Positions 1 to 7,279 of a stretch of DNA of 49,453 nt are shown piece by piece (the first letter of the stretch is position 1; every line of letters begins with the position of its first letter). Where the stretch lies: NCBI GenBank assembly GCA_012744445.1, contig JAAYBZ010000003.1, forward strand, positions 1-49,453, read 5' to 3'. Under the pieces are notes generated by a model. That model was not told where the DNA came from. It did not search any database and saw nothing but the letters and a program-made list of their open reading frames with translations. The position numbers were made by a program, and so were the translations under genes. This DNA comes from Myxococcales bacterium (GTDB taxonomy: Bacteria > Myxococcota_A > Polyangia > Polyangiales > Houyiibacteriaceae).

Positions 1-674
1 CCGAACCACGCGGCGGCGGCCCCGAAGCGCGTCCCGTCCTTGGACTCGACGAGCGAGTCGGCGACCGATCGCCAGGTGGCCCCGCGCTTGAGCTTGGGGA
101 AGGGCGCGACGCCGAAGAAATCGGCCGAGATCTCGCCGCGGCGGAGCCTCGCGAGGATCGGCGCCTCGATGCGCTCCCACTCCTCGAAGGAGACGGTCTT
201 GCCCTTGCGGAGCCGGACCTCGCTCACGGCGAAGTTGGTGACGGGCTTGCCGCGCGCGCCCATCACCGACGGCATCGCCGCCTCCGCGGTGAGGGGCGGT
301 CGCCGACCCATCGTGCGACAAGGGCAGCGGTGGTGGGTCGAGAGGCGCCCGCCCTTCGGCGTGGCCGTGACGATGAAGGGGAACTGCCGACACCCGGAGG
401 GCTTCGCCTCGGGGCCGAGGTTCGCGTGGATCGCGCAGCGCTGGTCCTCGAGGAGGAAGTGGCAGCCGCCGTCGGCCGCCGTGCAGAGCATGAGATCCTC
501 GAAGTCGTCGTCGTACGCGGCGCCCGCGACGTCGAGCCTCCGCACCGCGCGCGCTTCCTTGGTGGTGAGCGGGCCGAGGCCGTGGATGTCGGTGCAGCAG
601 AGGCCGTCGCCGGCGCAGTCGAAGCGGGCACCGGGTCGGGCGACGAGGGGGACGGTCACGCAGGGTCTGGGCAT
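1..674 (-). CDS. YkgJ-like Cys-cluster (metal-binding) protein, C-terminus cut off by the window edge
   Basis: An open frame of 224 codons reads from an ATG at 674 down to base 1 without a stop, so the 3' end lies outside the window. The translation starts MPRPCVTVPLVARPG and carries RFDCAGDGLCC near residues 18-27, then CHFL, RCAIH and GCRQFPF around residues 71-100. This spaced Cys pattern with a CRxFPF-type end is the hallmark of the YkgJ/FliB family of putative zinc- or iron-chelating proteins, whose biochemical role is not settled. A further CPC motif follows near residue 117. The plus-strand reading frame over the same bases is Arg/Ser-rich and looks like a mirror frame. It is divergent from the gene at 769. 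The family call is good; function is unknown. Confidence 0.8.
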   Translation of the reverse strand, partial: MPRPCVTVPLVARPGARFDCAGDGLCCTDIHGLGPLTTKEARAVRRLDVAGAAYDDDFEDLMLCTAADGGCHFLLEDQRCAIHANLGPEAKPSGCRQFPFIVTATPKGGRLSTHHRCPCRTMGRRPPLTAEAAMPSVMGARGKPVTNFAVSEVRLRKGKTVSFEEWERIEAPILARLRRGEISADFFGVAPFPKLKRGATWRSVADSLVESKDGTRFGAAAAWF

Positions 675-731
675 CGAGGGCTCGGAGGCTAGCAGGCTTC
701 GGAAGACTTTCGCCCCCTGATGGCCTCGATG

Positions 732-760
732 CTTCCGTTCAGCGTGGAATCGGTTATTCT
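732..760 (+). promoter_or_regulatory. Possible promoter for the gene at 769
   Basis: A TATTCT box lies at 755-760, 8 bases before the ATG at 769. The hexamer 17 bases upstream (CTTCCG, 732-737) is a poor -35. If the box is used, the transcript would start about 2 bases before the ATG and be nearly leaderless. Confidence 0.3.
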
Positions 761-768
761 ACCGGGCG

Positions 769-1326
769 ATGGCAGCGGGTCCTTCTCCCCTCCTGGGCTA
801 CAACACGAACGTCCGGCACAAGGGAAGAATCTACCATATCCAGACCGAGGATTCGGGTATCAACCACCCGCACATCATCACGCACCTGTTTGCGGATGGT
901 GGTCGAATCGTCGCGTCCAAGAAGACCTCTTATGCCGACTACGTCGGCGCCCCGGATCTCCGCGAGACCGTGAAGGCGCTGATGCGTGAACAGCACAAGG
1001 CCATGTTCATCGGCCTTCGTGACGGCCTCTACGACGAGCCGGAAGACATCGAGATCGACGAGGCGCCCATCGAGACGCCCGCCGTCGCCCAGCCCGCCGC
1101 GCCCGACGTGGCCGGCCTCGACGCGGCCGCGGAGAAGCTCGCGGGCGATCGTCCACGGCGTGAGCGTCACTACTCGAGCCCGCGGCACGCGTCGGTCTCG
1201 CAGCCTCCGCCTGCGCCGAGTCGTCCCCCCGAGTCGATCTTCGGCAGCGATTTGCTTAGCGAGAAATCGCTCGACGAGGTCATCCTCAGCTACCTCGCTT
1301 CGGATCTCGACGAGATCGAGGAATAG
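769..1326 (+). CDS. Conserved hypothetical protein with acidic, proline-containing tail
   Basis: A 185-residue cytoplasmic protein with no signal peptide or membrane segment. The first 90 residues form a compact region (LLGYNTNVRHKGRIYHIQ, then HIITHLFADGG and ASKKTSYADY) that looks like a conserved globular fold; the rest is low complexity, rich in Pro/Ala/Glu, and ends in an acidic helix (SLDEVILSYLASDLDEIEE). I recall similar proteins of unknown function in myxobacterial genomes but cannot name a family. It is a single-gene unit, divergent from the YkgJ-like gene, with no recognisable ribosome-binding site and a -10-like box almost touching the ATG. Confidence 0.8.
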   Translation: MAAGPSPLLGYNTNVRHKGRIYHIQTEDSGINHPHIITHLFADGGRIVASKKTSYADYVGAPDLRETVKALMREQHKAMFIGLRDGLYDEPEDIEIDEAPIETPAVAQPAAPDVAGLDAAAEKLAGDRPRRERHYSSPRHASVSQPPPAPSRPPESIFGSDLLSEKSLDEVILSYLASDLDEIEE

Positions 1327-1423
1327 GTCGGCTCGGGGTCTCGGGGGAGGCACCTCGTCGCAGAATGGCGTATAACGCCGGCCCATCGGTCTTTCTCGCG
1401 ATATGAAGGCCTAGGAGTCCGCC

Positions 1424-1747
1424 ATGCCCGACGCGAAAACCTCGTTCACCGAGACGATTCCGAAGAACATCGCCCGCGATCCGGAGAGAGCTCGTTCGGT
1501 CGGCGCGGTCTACCTCTTCAGGATCACCGGCGAGGGCGGCGGCGTGTGGACGGTCGACCTCAAGAACGAGCCCGGCGTCATCGAAGGCGAGACGGGCGAG
1601 GCCGACTGCGTCATCGAGTGCACGAGCGAGACCTGGCGCCGCATGAGCGACCAGCCGGCGAGCGCGATGCAGTTCTTCTTCCAAGGCGAGATCCAGGTCA
1701 CGGGCAACGCCATGCTCGCCATGAAGCTCCAATCGGTGATCGCCTGA
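1424..1747 (+). CDS. SCP2-type sterol/lipid-binding domain protein
   Basis: A 107-residue protein, the length of a single SCP2 domain. It has the typical order of a strand with GVWTVDLKN, an acidic turn (GEADCVIECTSETWRRM), and a C-terminal helix with F-x-G-x-I-x-V-x-G-N-x-x-L-A-M-K-L, the signature of the SCP2 fold that lines a hydrophobic pocket. The family binds acyl-CoAs, sterols and other lipids, sometimes as a partner of a CoA enzyme. It is followed 39 bases later by an AMACR-like enzyme and then a coiled-coil protein on the same strand, so a lipid or acyl-CoA role is a fair inference. AGGAG at about 1409-1413 can serve as the ribosome-binding site. Confidence 0.85.
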   Translation: MPDAKTSFTETIPKNIARDPERARSVGAVYLFRITGEGGGVWTVDLKNEPGVIEGETGEADCVIECTSETWRRMSDQPASAMQFFFQGEIQVTGNAMLAMKLQSVIA

Positions 1748-1786
1748 CCGGCGCCCACCCCCCATCGCCCGCCAGTTGAGTCTCCG

Positions 1787-2956
1787 ATGAACCAGAACGA
1801 ACACCGCTCGCTCGAGGGGATCAAGGTCCTCGATCTCTCTCGCCTCCTCCCCGCCCCCTTCTGCACGATGATCCTCCGCGACCTGGGCGCCCAGGTCGAC
1901 AAGCTCGAAGACACCGGCCTCGGCGACGGCGCGCGCCCCACCTACCCGCTCACGGACGACGGGATGGGCGCGATGTTCCACTGGCTCAACCGGGGCAAGC
2001 GCAGCATCGTCCTCGACCTCAAGAGCGAGGCCGGGCGCGCCGCGTTCCTCAAGCTCATCCCCAAGTACGACGTGCTCGTCGAGAGCAACCGTCCGGGCGT
2101 GATGGATCGCCTCGGCCTCGGCTATGAGACGCTCAAGCAGCACAACCCGGGCCTCATCTACTGCGCCATCACGGGCTACGGCCAGGACGGCCCGCTCAAG
2201 GATCGCGCGGGCCACGATCTCAACTACGTCTCGCGCGGCGGCGTGCTCGGGCTCACGGGCCCCGTCGGCGGCCCCCCGCAGACGCCGGGCGTGCAGGTCG
2301 CCGACATCGGCGGCGGCCTCTTCGGCGCGATCGGCATCCTCGCCGCGCTCCAATACCGAGGCCGCACCGGCGAGGGTCGCTTCGTCGACATCTCGATGAC
2401 CGAGGCGGCGGTCTCGTTCTCGCTCTTCGGCCTCGCGTGCCACTTCGGCGGCCTCCAACTCCCGGCGGGCGCGGGGATGCTCATGGGCGCGATCGCCAAC
2501 TACCGCACCTACGCCACCAAGGACGGCGCGGTGAGCCTCGGCGCGCTCGAGCCCAAGTTCTGGAAGGCCTTCTGCGAGGGCGCGGGCCTGCCCTTCGATC
2601 CCTCCGTGATCATGCCCGGCCCGCACCAGGCGCAGTGGCACGAGAGGGTGAGCGCGCTCTTCAAAGAGAAGACCACGGCCGAGTGGGTCGAATTCGGCGC
2701 GAAGCACGACTGCTGCCTCGAGCCCATCCTCGGCCCGGAGGAGGTCGTGAAGGACGAGCAACACGTCGCGCGCGGCGTCTTCACCAAGCGCCCCACGCAC
2801 GCCGGCGGCGAGGTGCTCATGGCGCGCACGCCCGTCGCGCCCGCGGCGGAGGGTGTCGCGCCCAAGCAGGGCATGGACAGCGCCGCCATCCTCGCGGAGT
2901 GCGGCTTCTCGAACGACGAGATCGAAGCGCTGAAGCGCGACGGAATCACCCGCTGA
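1787..2956 (+). CDS. CaiB/BaiF family CoA enzyme, most like alpha-methylacyl-CoA racemase
   Basis: A 389-residue class III CoA-transferase family member. The N-terminus has the family opening GIKVLDLSRLLPAPFCTMIL, with the Rossmann-type CoA-binding half continuing through LNRGKRSIVLDLKSEAGR. Two residues place it in the racemase branch: His143 in AGHDLNY and Asp173 in VADIGGG, 30 residues apart, the same spacing as the catalytic His/Asp pair of Mycobacterium alpha-methylacyl-CoA racemase. CoA transferases of this family instead use one Asp at the latter position. It likely epimerises 2-methyl-branched acyl-CoAs before beta-oxidation. It sits between an SCP2 protein and a coiled-coil protein. 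A CoA transferase role cannot be ruled out. Confidence 0.88.
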   Translation: MNQNEHRSLEGIKVLDLSRLLPAPFCTMILRDLGAQVDKLEDTGLGDGARPTYPLTDDGMGAMFHWLNRGKRSIVLDLKSEAGRAAFLKLIPKYDVLVESNRPGVMDRLGLGYETLKQHNPGLIYCAITGYGQDGPLKDRAGHDLNYVSRGGVLGLTGPVGGPPQTPGVQVADIGGGLFGAIGILAALQYRGRTGEGRFVDISMTEAAVSFSLFGLACHFGGLQLPAGAGMLMGAIANYRTYATKDGAVSLGALEPKFWKAFCEGAGLPFDPSVIMPGPHQAQWHERVSALFKEKTTAEWVEFGAKHDCCLEPILGPEEVVKDEQHVARGVFTKRPTHAGGEVLMARTPVAPAAEGVAPKQGMDSAAILAECGFSNDEIEALKRDGITR

Positions 2957-2966
2957 AGGAATCGCC

Positions 2967-3269
2967 GTGGACCTGAAATCCCTCATCAAGCAACAACAAC
3001 AGAAGCTCCTCCAAGATCCGCGCGTCACGGCCCTCATGCAGGACCCGCGCGTGGTCAAGGGCATGATGAAGGCGCTCCAGCTGCGTCAGCAGGCGCAGCA
3101 GGTGCTCGAGCAGCGCGTCGAAGAGGTCGCCGGGCAGCTCAACATCGCCACCAAGAACGAGCTCAAGGAGCTCAAGCGCACGCTCCGCAAGATGGAGCGC
3201 GAGCTCGAGAAGGCCAAGTCCGAGGTGGCCGCCGCCAAGAAGGCGCTCGCCGAGAAGCCCTCCGAGTGA
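2967..3269 (+). CDS. Small coiled-coil protein (phasin-like in appearance)
   Basis: A 100-residue protein starting at GTG 2967, chosen because AAGGA at 2956-2960 sits 6 bases upstream and overlaps the previous stop. It is almost all helix: a Gln-rich start (LIKQQQQKLLQDPRV), a repeated DPRV unit, then a strongly charged heptad region (LKELKRTLRKMERELEKAKSEV) with Ala/Lys-rich end. No signal peptide or membrane segment. It looks like small granule- or membrane-associated helical proteins, but I cannot assign a family. It is the last gene of the SCP2/AMACR-like unit and is followed by a strong terminator hairpin. Confidence 0.8.
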   Translation: MDLKSLIKQQQQKLLQDPRVTALMQDPRVVKGMMKALQLRQQAQQVLEQRVEEVAGQLNIATKNELKELKRTLRKMERELEKAKSEVAAAKKALAEKPSE

Positions 3270-3276
3270 TCGCTCC

Positions 3277-3308
3277 GAGGCCGCGCGCGACGTGATGCGC
3301 GCGGCCTC
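3277..3308. terminator. Strong bidirectional terminator hairpin
   Basis: A perfect 12-bp stem (GAGGCCGCGCGC at 3277-3288 with GCGCGCGGCCTC at 3297-3308) closes an 8-base loop. It lies between two convergent genes and is followed on the plus strand by GTTCCGTCTC rather than a clean T tract, so it may act as an intrinsic or hairpin-blocked end for both directions. Confidence 0.75.
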
Positions 3309-3322
3309 GTTCCGTCTCGCGC

Positions 3323-4339
3323 TCAGTGCCGCGCGAGCCAATCCCGGACGAGCGGCCAGACCGTGGTCGGCGCCTCGCGACCGAGCACGAGATCGATGTG
3401 GCCGGCCGGGAATTCGCGGTAGGTCTTATCGGTCGAGCCGCTCTTGAGGTACGCCTCCTTCACCGAGTCGGGCGGCGCGAGGCTGTCCGCGGTGCCGGCG
3501 ATGACCAAGAGCGGGAGATCGAGGGCCTCGAACGCCACGCCGTAGTCGACGCGGCCGGCCGAGCGCGCGAGCGAGACGCGATCGGCGCCCGAGAAGATGT
3601 CGAAGAGGATCTGGACGCTCGTCGCCTCGAAGGATTTGCCGAGGAACTCGTGGAGGACCTCGGGCTCCATCGACCCCGGACGCCACCCCTGCACGGCGCC
3701 CGGCCAGAACGGGAGGTCGAGCGCGGGGCGGAGCCGATCGAGAAGATGGCGCCCGACGAGGTGCGTGGGGAGGAGCGGGTTGCGGTCGAAGACGCCCGTG
3801 AAGCGCACCGTCGCGAGCACGCGCGCCAGGTTGCGGAGGAAGGTGTTGCCGAGGCCGAAGTTGAAGGGCGAGCCGATGCTCACGAGCCCGCGCAGCTTCT
3901 CGCGGAGCGGGGCCGCGGCGGCATAGGCGATCATGCCGCCCATGGAGTGGCCGATGAGGAAGCCGCGCTCCTGGCCGCTGAGCCGGAGCGCTTCGCGGAG
4001 CACGAGCGGGATGTCCTCCTGGACGTACTCGTCGACCGTGCGCGGACGCGACTCGCTGAACCATCGCGAGCGGCCATGGCCGCGCAGATCGACCTGGAAG
4101 ACGTCCCAGCCCTCCGCGGCCAGGTAGGCCGAGAACGAGCGCCGCTCGAGGTGCCACGTGTAGCGGTTCTGGGCGAAGCCGTGCACGAGGAGCAGCGTCC
4201 CCTTCGACTCGTGCGGCGGAGGGAGACGCTTTCGGACCATCCCGAGCGGCTGGCCGGGCGTCATGATCACGTCCTTCACGAGGACGACGCGGCGGTCGCG
4301 GTCGACGGTCTGTTCGACGGTATCGGTGCGGAGGATCAT
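3323..4339 (-). CDS. Alpha/beta hydrolase (esterase/lipase-like)
   Basis: A 338-residue enzyme. I start it at ATG 4339 (MILRTDTVEQ); the longer frame back to 4414 adds an Arg/Pro-rich stretch and overlaps murI. The fold is clear: oxyanion-loop HGFAQNRYTW (about 53-62), RGHGRS (86-91), the nucleophile elbow GHSMGG with Ser132, a lid region, an acidic residue in LLVIAGTADSLAPPD, and the catalytic His in AGHIDL. Substrate is not evident; the family hydrolyses esters, lipids or thioesters. It follows murI by 43 bases on the same strand and may be cotranscribed. Confidence 0.85.
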   Translation of the reverse strand: MILRTDTVEQTVDRDRRVVLVKDVIMTPGQPLGMVRKRLPPPHESKGTLLLVHGFAQNRYTWHLERRSFSAYLAAEGWDVFQVDLRGHGRSRWFSESRPRTVDEYVQEDIPLVLREALRLSGQERGFLIGHSMGGMIAYAAAAPLREKLRGLVSIGSPFNFGLGNTFLRNLARVLATVRFTGVFDRNPLLPTHLVGRHLLDRLRPALDLPFWPGAVQGWRPGSMEPEVLHEFLGKSFEATSVQILFDIFSGADRVSLARSAGRVDYGVAFEALDLPLLVIAGTADSLAPPDSVKEAYLKSGSTDKTYREFPAGHIDLVLGREAPTTVWPLVRDWLARH

Positions 4340-4382
4340 CGGAATTCCCGGGGGCCGCGTCGGCGACGGGGCCCGCCCCAGC

Positions 4383-5192
4383 CTACAGGTCGATCGACTC
4401 CACGGGGAAGTCACCGAGCGACTCGCCGAGGAAGCGGCTCGCCACGATCGAGAACGCCCCCGGCTGATCGGTGACGAGGACCTCGAGCCCTCGCTCGCCG
4501 CGCGAGGAGCGGAGGCCCCTCTCGTCGAGGAGCCGATCGAGCTCGAGGGCCGTGGCCGCCGCGCTGTCGACGACGGTGACCTCGCTCGGGAAGAGGCGAC
4601 GCGCGACGTCGCGGATCACGGGCGCGAGCAGCGGGTAGTGCGTGCAGCCGAGCACGAGGCTATCGATCTCGTGCGGGACGAGCGGCGCGAGGTAGCGCTC
4701 GGCGACGCGCTCGGGGACCTCGCCTTCCACCCAGCCCTCCTCGGCGAGCGGCACGAAGAGGGGCGCGGCCTGCGTGACGACCTGGAGCGAGGGATCGACG
4801 GCGCGGAGGGCGCGCTCGTAGGCCCCGGACGAGACCGTGCCGGAGGTCGCGAGGACGCCCACGCGCCCGGAGCGGCTCGCCCGCGCCCCGGCCCTGGCGC
4901 CCGGCTCGATCACGCCGAGGACGGGGATGCCGAGCTCTTCTCGGAGCGCCTCGAGGGCCACGGCGCTCACGGTGTTACAGGCCACGACGAGCATCTTCAC
5001 GTCGCGCGCGACCAGCTGCCGGGCGCAGGCGAGCGCATATTTCACGACGGTCTCGGCGCTCCGGGTCCCGTAGGGCACGCGGGCCGTGTCACCCAGGTAG
5101 ATCAGGCGCTCTCCGGGGATGCGCTCGCGGATCGCGTGGACCACGGTCAGGCCCCCCAATCCGGAGTCGAACACGCCGATGGGCTCGTCCAT
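4383..5192 (-). CDS. murI: Glutamate racemase
   Basis: A 269-residue cytoplasmic enzyme converting L- to D-glutamate for peptidoglycan stem peptides. I start at ATG 5192 because MDEPIGVFDSGLGGL is the normal MurI beginning; a longer frame to 5252 adds an unrelated Arg-rich stretch. The two catalytic cysteines are in ACNTVSA and GCTHYPLL, and the YLGDTARVPYG motif that binds substrate is present. Length is usual for the family. It is divergent from the histidine kinase at 5288 and runs into an alpha/beta hydrolase gene. No key residue is missing. Confidence 0.97.
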   Translation of the reverse strand: MDEPIGVFDSGLGGLTVVHAIRERIPGERLIYLGDTARVPYGTRSAETVVKYALACARQLVARDVKMLVVACNTVSAVALEALREELGIPVLGVIEPGARAGARASRSGRVGVLATSGTVSSGAYERALRAVDPSLQVVTQAAPLFVPLAEEGWVEGEVPERVAERYLAPLVPHEIDSLVLGCTHYPLLAPVIRDVARRLFPSEVTVVDSAAATALELDRLLDERGLRSSRGERGLEVLVTDQPGAFSIVASRFLGESLGDFPVESIDL

Positions 5193-5247
5193 GGCCGCCG
5201 AGCATAGGGCGCGGGTCGCATGGGGGCCAGGAACCGTCGCACGAGAC

Positions 5248-5277
5248 TTCAATACGGTACCCCAAGTGCTCTATATT
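5248..5277 (+). promoter_or_regulatory. Predicted housekeeping-type promoter of the histidine kinase pair
   Basis: TTCAAT (5248-5253), an 18-base spacer and TATATT (5272-5277) form a good sigma70-like promoter. The -10 ends 10 bases before the ATG at 5288, so the start site would fall about 3-4 bases before the coding region. A TTG at 5276 lies inside the -10 box and is therefore an unlikely start. Confidence 0.6.
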
Positions 5278-5287
5278 GGGCCTGGCG

Positions 5288-7279
5288 ATGAGCTTCGCGC
5301 CGACACGTCTGCGTTTGCTGCTCGACGACGCCCAGCGAATGCGGACGGCCGAGCGGTTCCGCCAGCTGGGCGTCGAGGACGACGAGAGCGCCCGCGTCGC
5401 GCTCGTCTCCGTCGCGAGCGAGGGCGATCTCGCCCGCATCGAAGCGTCGGCCTCGGACGGCCTCCTCGTCGTCGCGGCGCTCACGGCCGAGTCGCGTGAG
5501 CTCTTCGGCGAGGCGCTCGATCGCGGCGCGATCGACGCGATCGAGATCGACGCCGACCTCCCCATCCTCCGCGGACGGCTCCGCCAGGCGATGCGCATGG
5601 CCGCGCTCGAGCAGGAGCTCGTCGCGGAGCGGGACGACGGCGCCTTCGTCCTCGAGCTCACGCAGACGCTGAGCTCGGCGCTCGATCTCCGCGACATCCT
5701 GCTCACGATCGTGCGGCGCATCGCGGAGAAGATGGGGGTCGAGCGCGTCTCGGTCGTCGTCGCGCCGACCGAGAGCCGCGCGTCGTCCGTGGGCTACGTG
5801 CTCGTCACCAGCGACGACGACCACCTCGCCGACCTCGCGGTCGACCTCGACAAATACCCCGAGATCCGCGCGGTCCTCGAGACCGGGGAGCCCCTCTTCA
5901 TCCCCGACACGTCCACGCACCCCCTCCTCGACGGCGTGCGCGAGGGGATGGGCGACGTCCCCTTCGGGACGATGCACCTCTTCCCGATGGTCTCGGAGAA
6001 GAAGGTCCTCGGCGTGCTCTTCCTCCGCTCGCCCGCCGAGCGCGGCATGCTCGACGAGCGCTCGATCAAGGTCTGCCAGACGATCGCCAACGCCACGGCG
6101 GTGTCGCTCCGCAACGCGCGGCTCCTCAAGGGCCTCCGCGACCGCTCACAGCGCGCCGCCTACGAGCGCTACGAGGTCGAGCAGCGCCTCCGCGCGATGC
6201 AGCGCTACGCCAATCTCTTCGCCAACGCCGCGGAGGGCATCGCGGGCGTCGACTCGTCGGGCAACCTCGTCTTCGCGAACCCTCGCGCCATCGCCCTCAC
6301 CGGACGCGACGAGAGCGAGCTCTTCGACCGACCGCTGAACGAGCTCCTCCACGAAGACGATCGCGAGACGAGCCTCGAGATCTGGCGAGGCTTCAAGCGC
6401 GGCATCTACCCGCGCGCGGTCGATCTGCGCCTCGTCGTGCCCGGGCGCGAGGATCCCGTCGTGTGCAGCTGCTCCTTCGCGCCTCTCCCCGAGGAGCCGG
6501 GGATCGTGATCATCTCCTTCATGGACGTGACCGAGCAGCGGCGTACCGAGGCCGATCTCCTCAAGACGATGGAGTTCCTCGAGTCGCTCGTCGAGGCCTC
6601 GGTCGACGGCATCATCGCGGCCGACATGACCGGGACCATCATGCTCTTCAACCCCGCGGCCGAGCGCATGTATGGCTACGCCGCCGAAGAGGTGATCGGC
6701 AAGATGAAGACGACGGCGCTCTATCCGCCAGGGGGCGCGGCCGAGGTGATGCGTCGCCTCCGCTCGCCCGAGTACGGCGGCGTGGGGCGGCTCGTGCCCA
6801 CCGTGATGGAGGCGATCAGCAAGACGGGGGAGTGGATCCCCGTGCAGCTCACGGCCGCGATGATCTACGAGAACGGCGAGCCCGTCGCGACCTTCGGCAT
6901 CTTCACCGACCTTCGCGAGAAGATGCAGGCCGAGCGCAACCTCGCCGAGGCGCAGGCCAAGCTCGCGCAGAGCGAGAGGCAAGCGCTCGTGGCCGAGGTG
7001 GCCGGCGCCGCCGCGCACGAGCTCAACCAGCCGCTCACCACCGTGATGGCGTGCGCCGACCTCCTCGTGAAGACCGTCACCGACGTCCCCAAGATCGATC
7101 GCGCCGCGCGCCTCATCTCCTCCGAGGTCCAGCGCATGGCCGACATCGTGAAGAAGATCGGCTCCCTCACGCGCTACGAGACCAAGGACTACGTCGGCGA
7201 GCAGCGCATCCTCGACCTGGATCGCTCGTCGATGGCGAGCGAGCCCCCCGCACCCCACGGAGAGACCGATGAGCCCTGA
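5288..7279 (+). CDS. GAF-PAS-PAS-HisKA signalling protein lacking the HATPase domain
   Basis: A 663-residue soluble protein. In order: a 110-residue N-terminal alpha/beta region that looks like a degenerate receiver; a GAF domain (about 120-285); a PAS domain (305-415); a second PAS (428-545, with DGIIAADMTGTIMLFNPAAERMYG-type core); and a HisKA dimerisation helix pair (562-632) with the H-box HELNQPLTT, His577 being the phospho-acceptor. It then ends after about 30 disordered residues: there is no N-box, no DxGxG and no GxGxG, so it cannot bind ATP itself. Its last 11 bases overlap the next gene, a complete histidine kinase with a similar H-box, which could phosphorylate it in trans or form a mixed dimer. 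No response regulator is adjacent. Confidence 0.85.
   Translation: MSFAPTRLRLLLDDAQRMRTAERFRQLGVEDDESARVALVSVASEGDLARIEASASDGLLVVAALTAESRELFGEALDRGAIDAIEIDADLPILRGRLRQAMRMAALEQELVAERDDGAFVLELTQTLSSALDLRDILLTIVRRIAEKMGVERVSVVVAPTESRASSVGYVLVTSDDDHLADLAVDLDKYPEIRAVLETGEPLFIPDTSTHPLLDGVREGMGDVPFGTMHLFPMVSEKKVLGVLFLRSPAERGMLDERSIKVCQTIANATAVSLRNARLLKGLRDRSQRAAYERYEVEQRLRAMQRYANLFANAAEGIAGVDSSGNLVFANPRAIALTGRDESELFDRPLNELLHEDDRETSLEIWRGFKRGIYPRAVDLRLVVPGREDPVVCSCSFAPLPEEPGIVIISFMDVTEQRRTEADLLKTMEFLESLVEASVDGIIAADMTGTIMLFNPAAERMYGYAAEEVIGKMKTTALYPPGGAAEVMRRLRSPEYGGVGRLVPTVMEAISKTGEWIPVQLTAAMIYENGEPVATFGIFTDLREKMQAERNLAEAQAKLAQSERQALVAEVAGAAAHELNQPLTTVMACADLLVKTVTDVPKIDRAARLISSEVQRMADIVKKIGSLTRYETKDYVGEQRILDLDRSSMASEPPAPHGETDEP

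Noticed and set aside
40..720. Plus-strand 226-residue frame
   Set aside because: Its composition is Ser/Arg-rich without motifs, whereas the minus strand gives a YkgJ-like protein with ordered Cys motifs.
1286..3064. Long minus-strand open frame opposite the SCP2 and AMACR-like genes (similar long frames at 17588-19657, 31742-33709, 34972-36537 and 38601-40649)
   Set aside because: These are mirror frames of GC-rich coding DNA: rich in Arg, Asp, Glu, Leu, Val, with no family motifs, while the opposite strand encodes recognisable proteins.
5276..5287. TTG start of the first histidine kinase at 5276
   Set aside because: The TTG overlaps the predicted -10 box (5272-5277), so the mRNA would begin after it. 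ATG 5288 is preferred.
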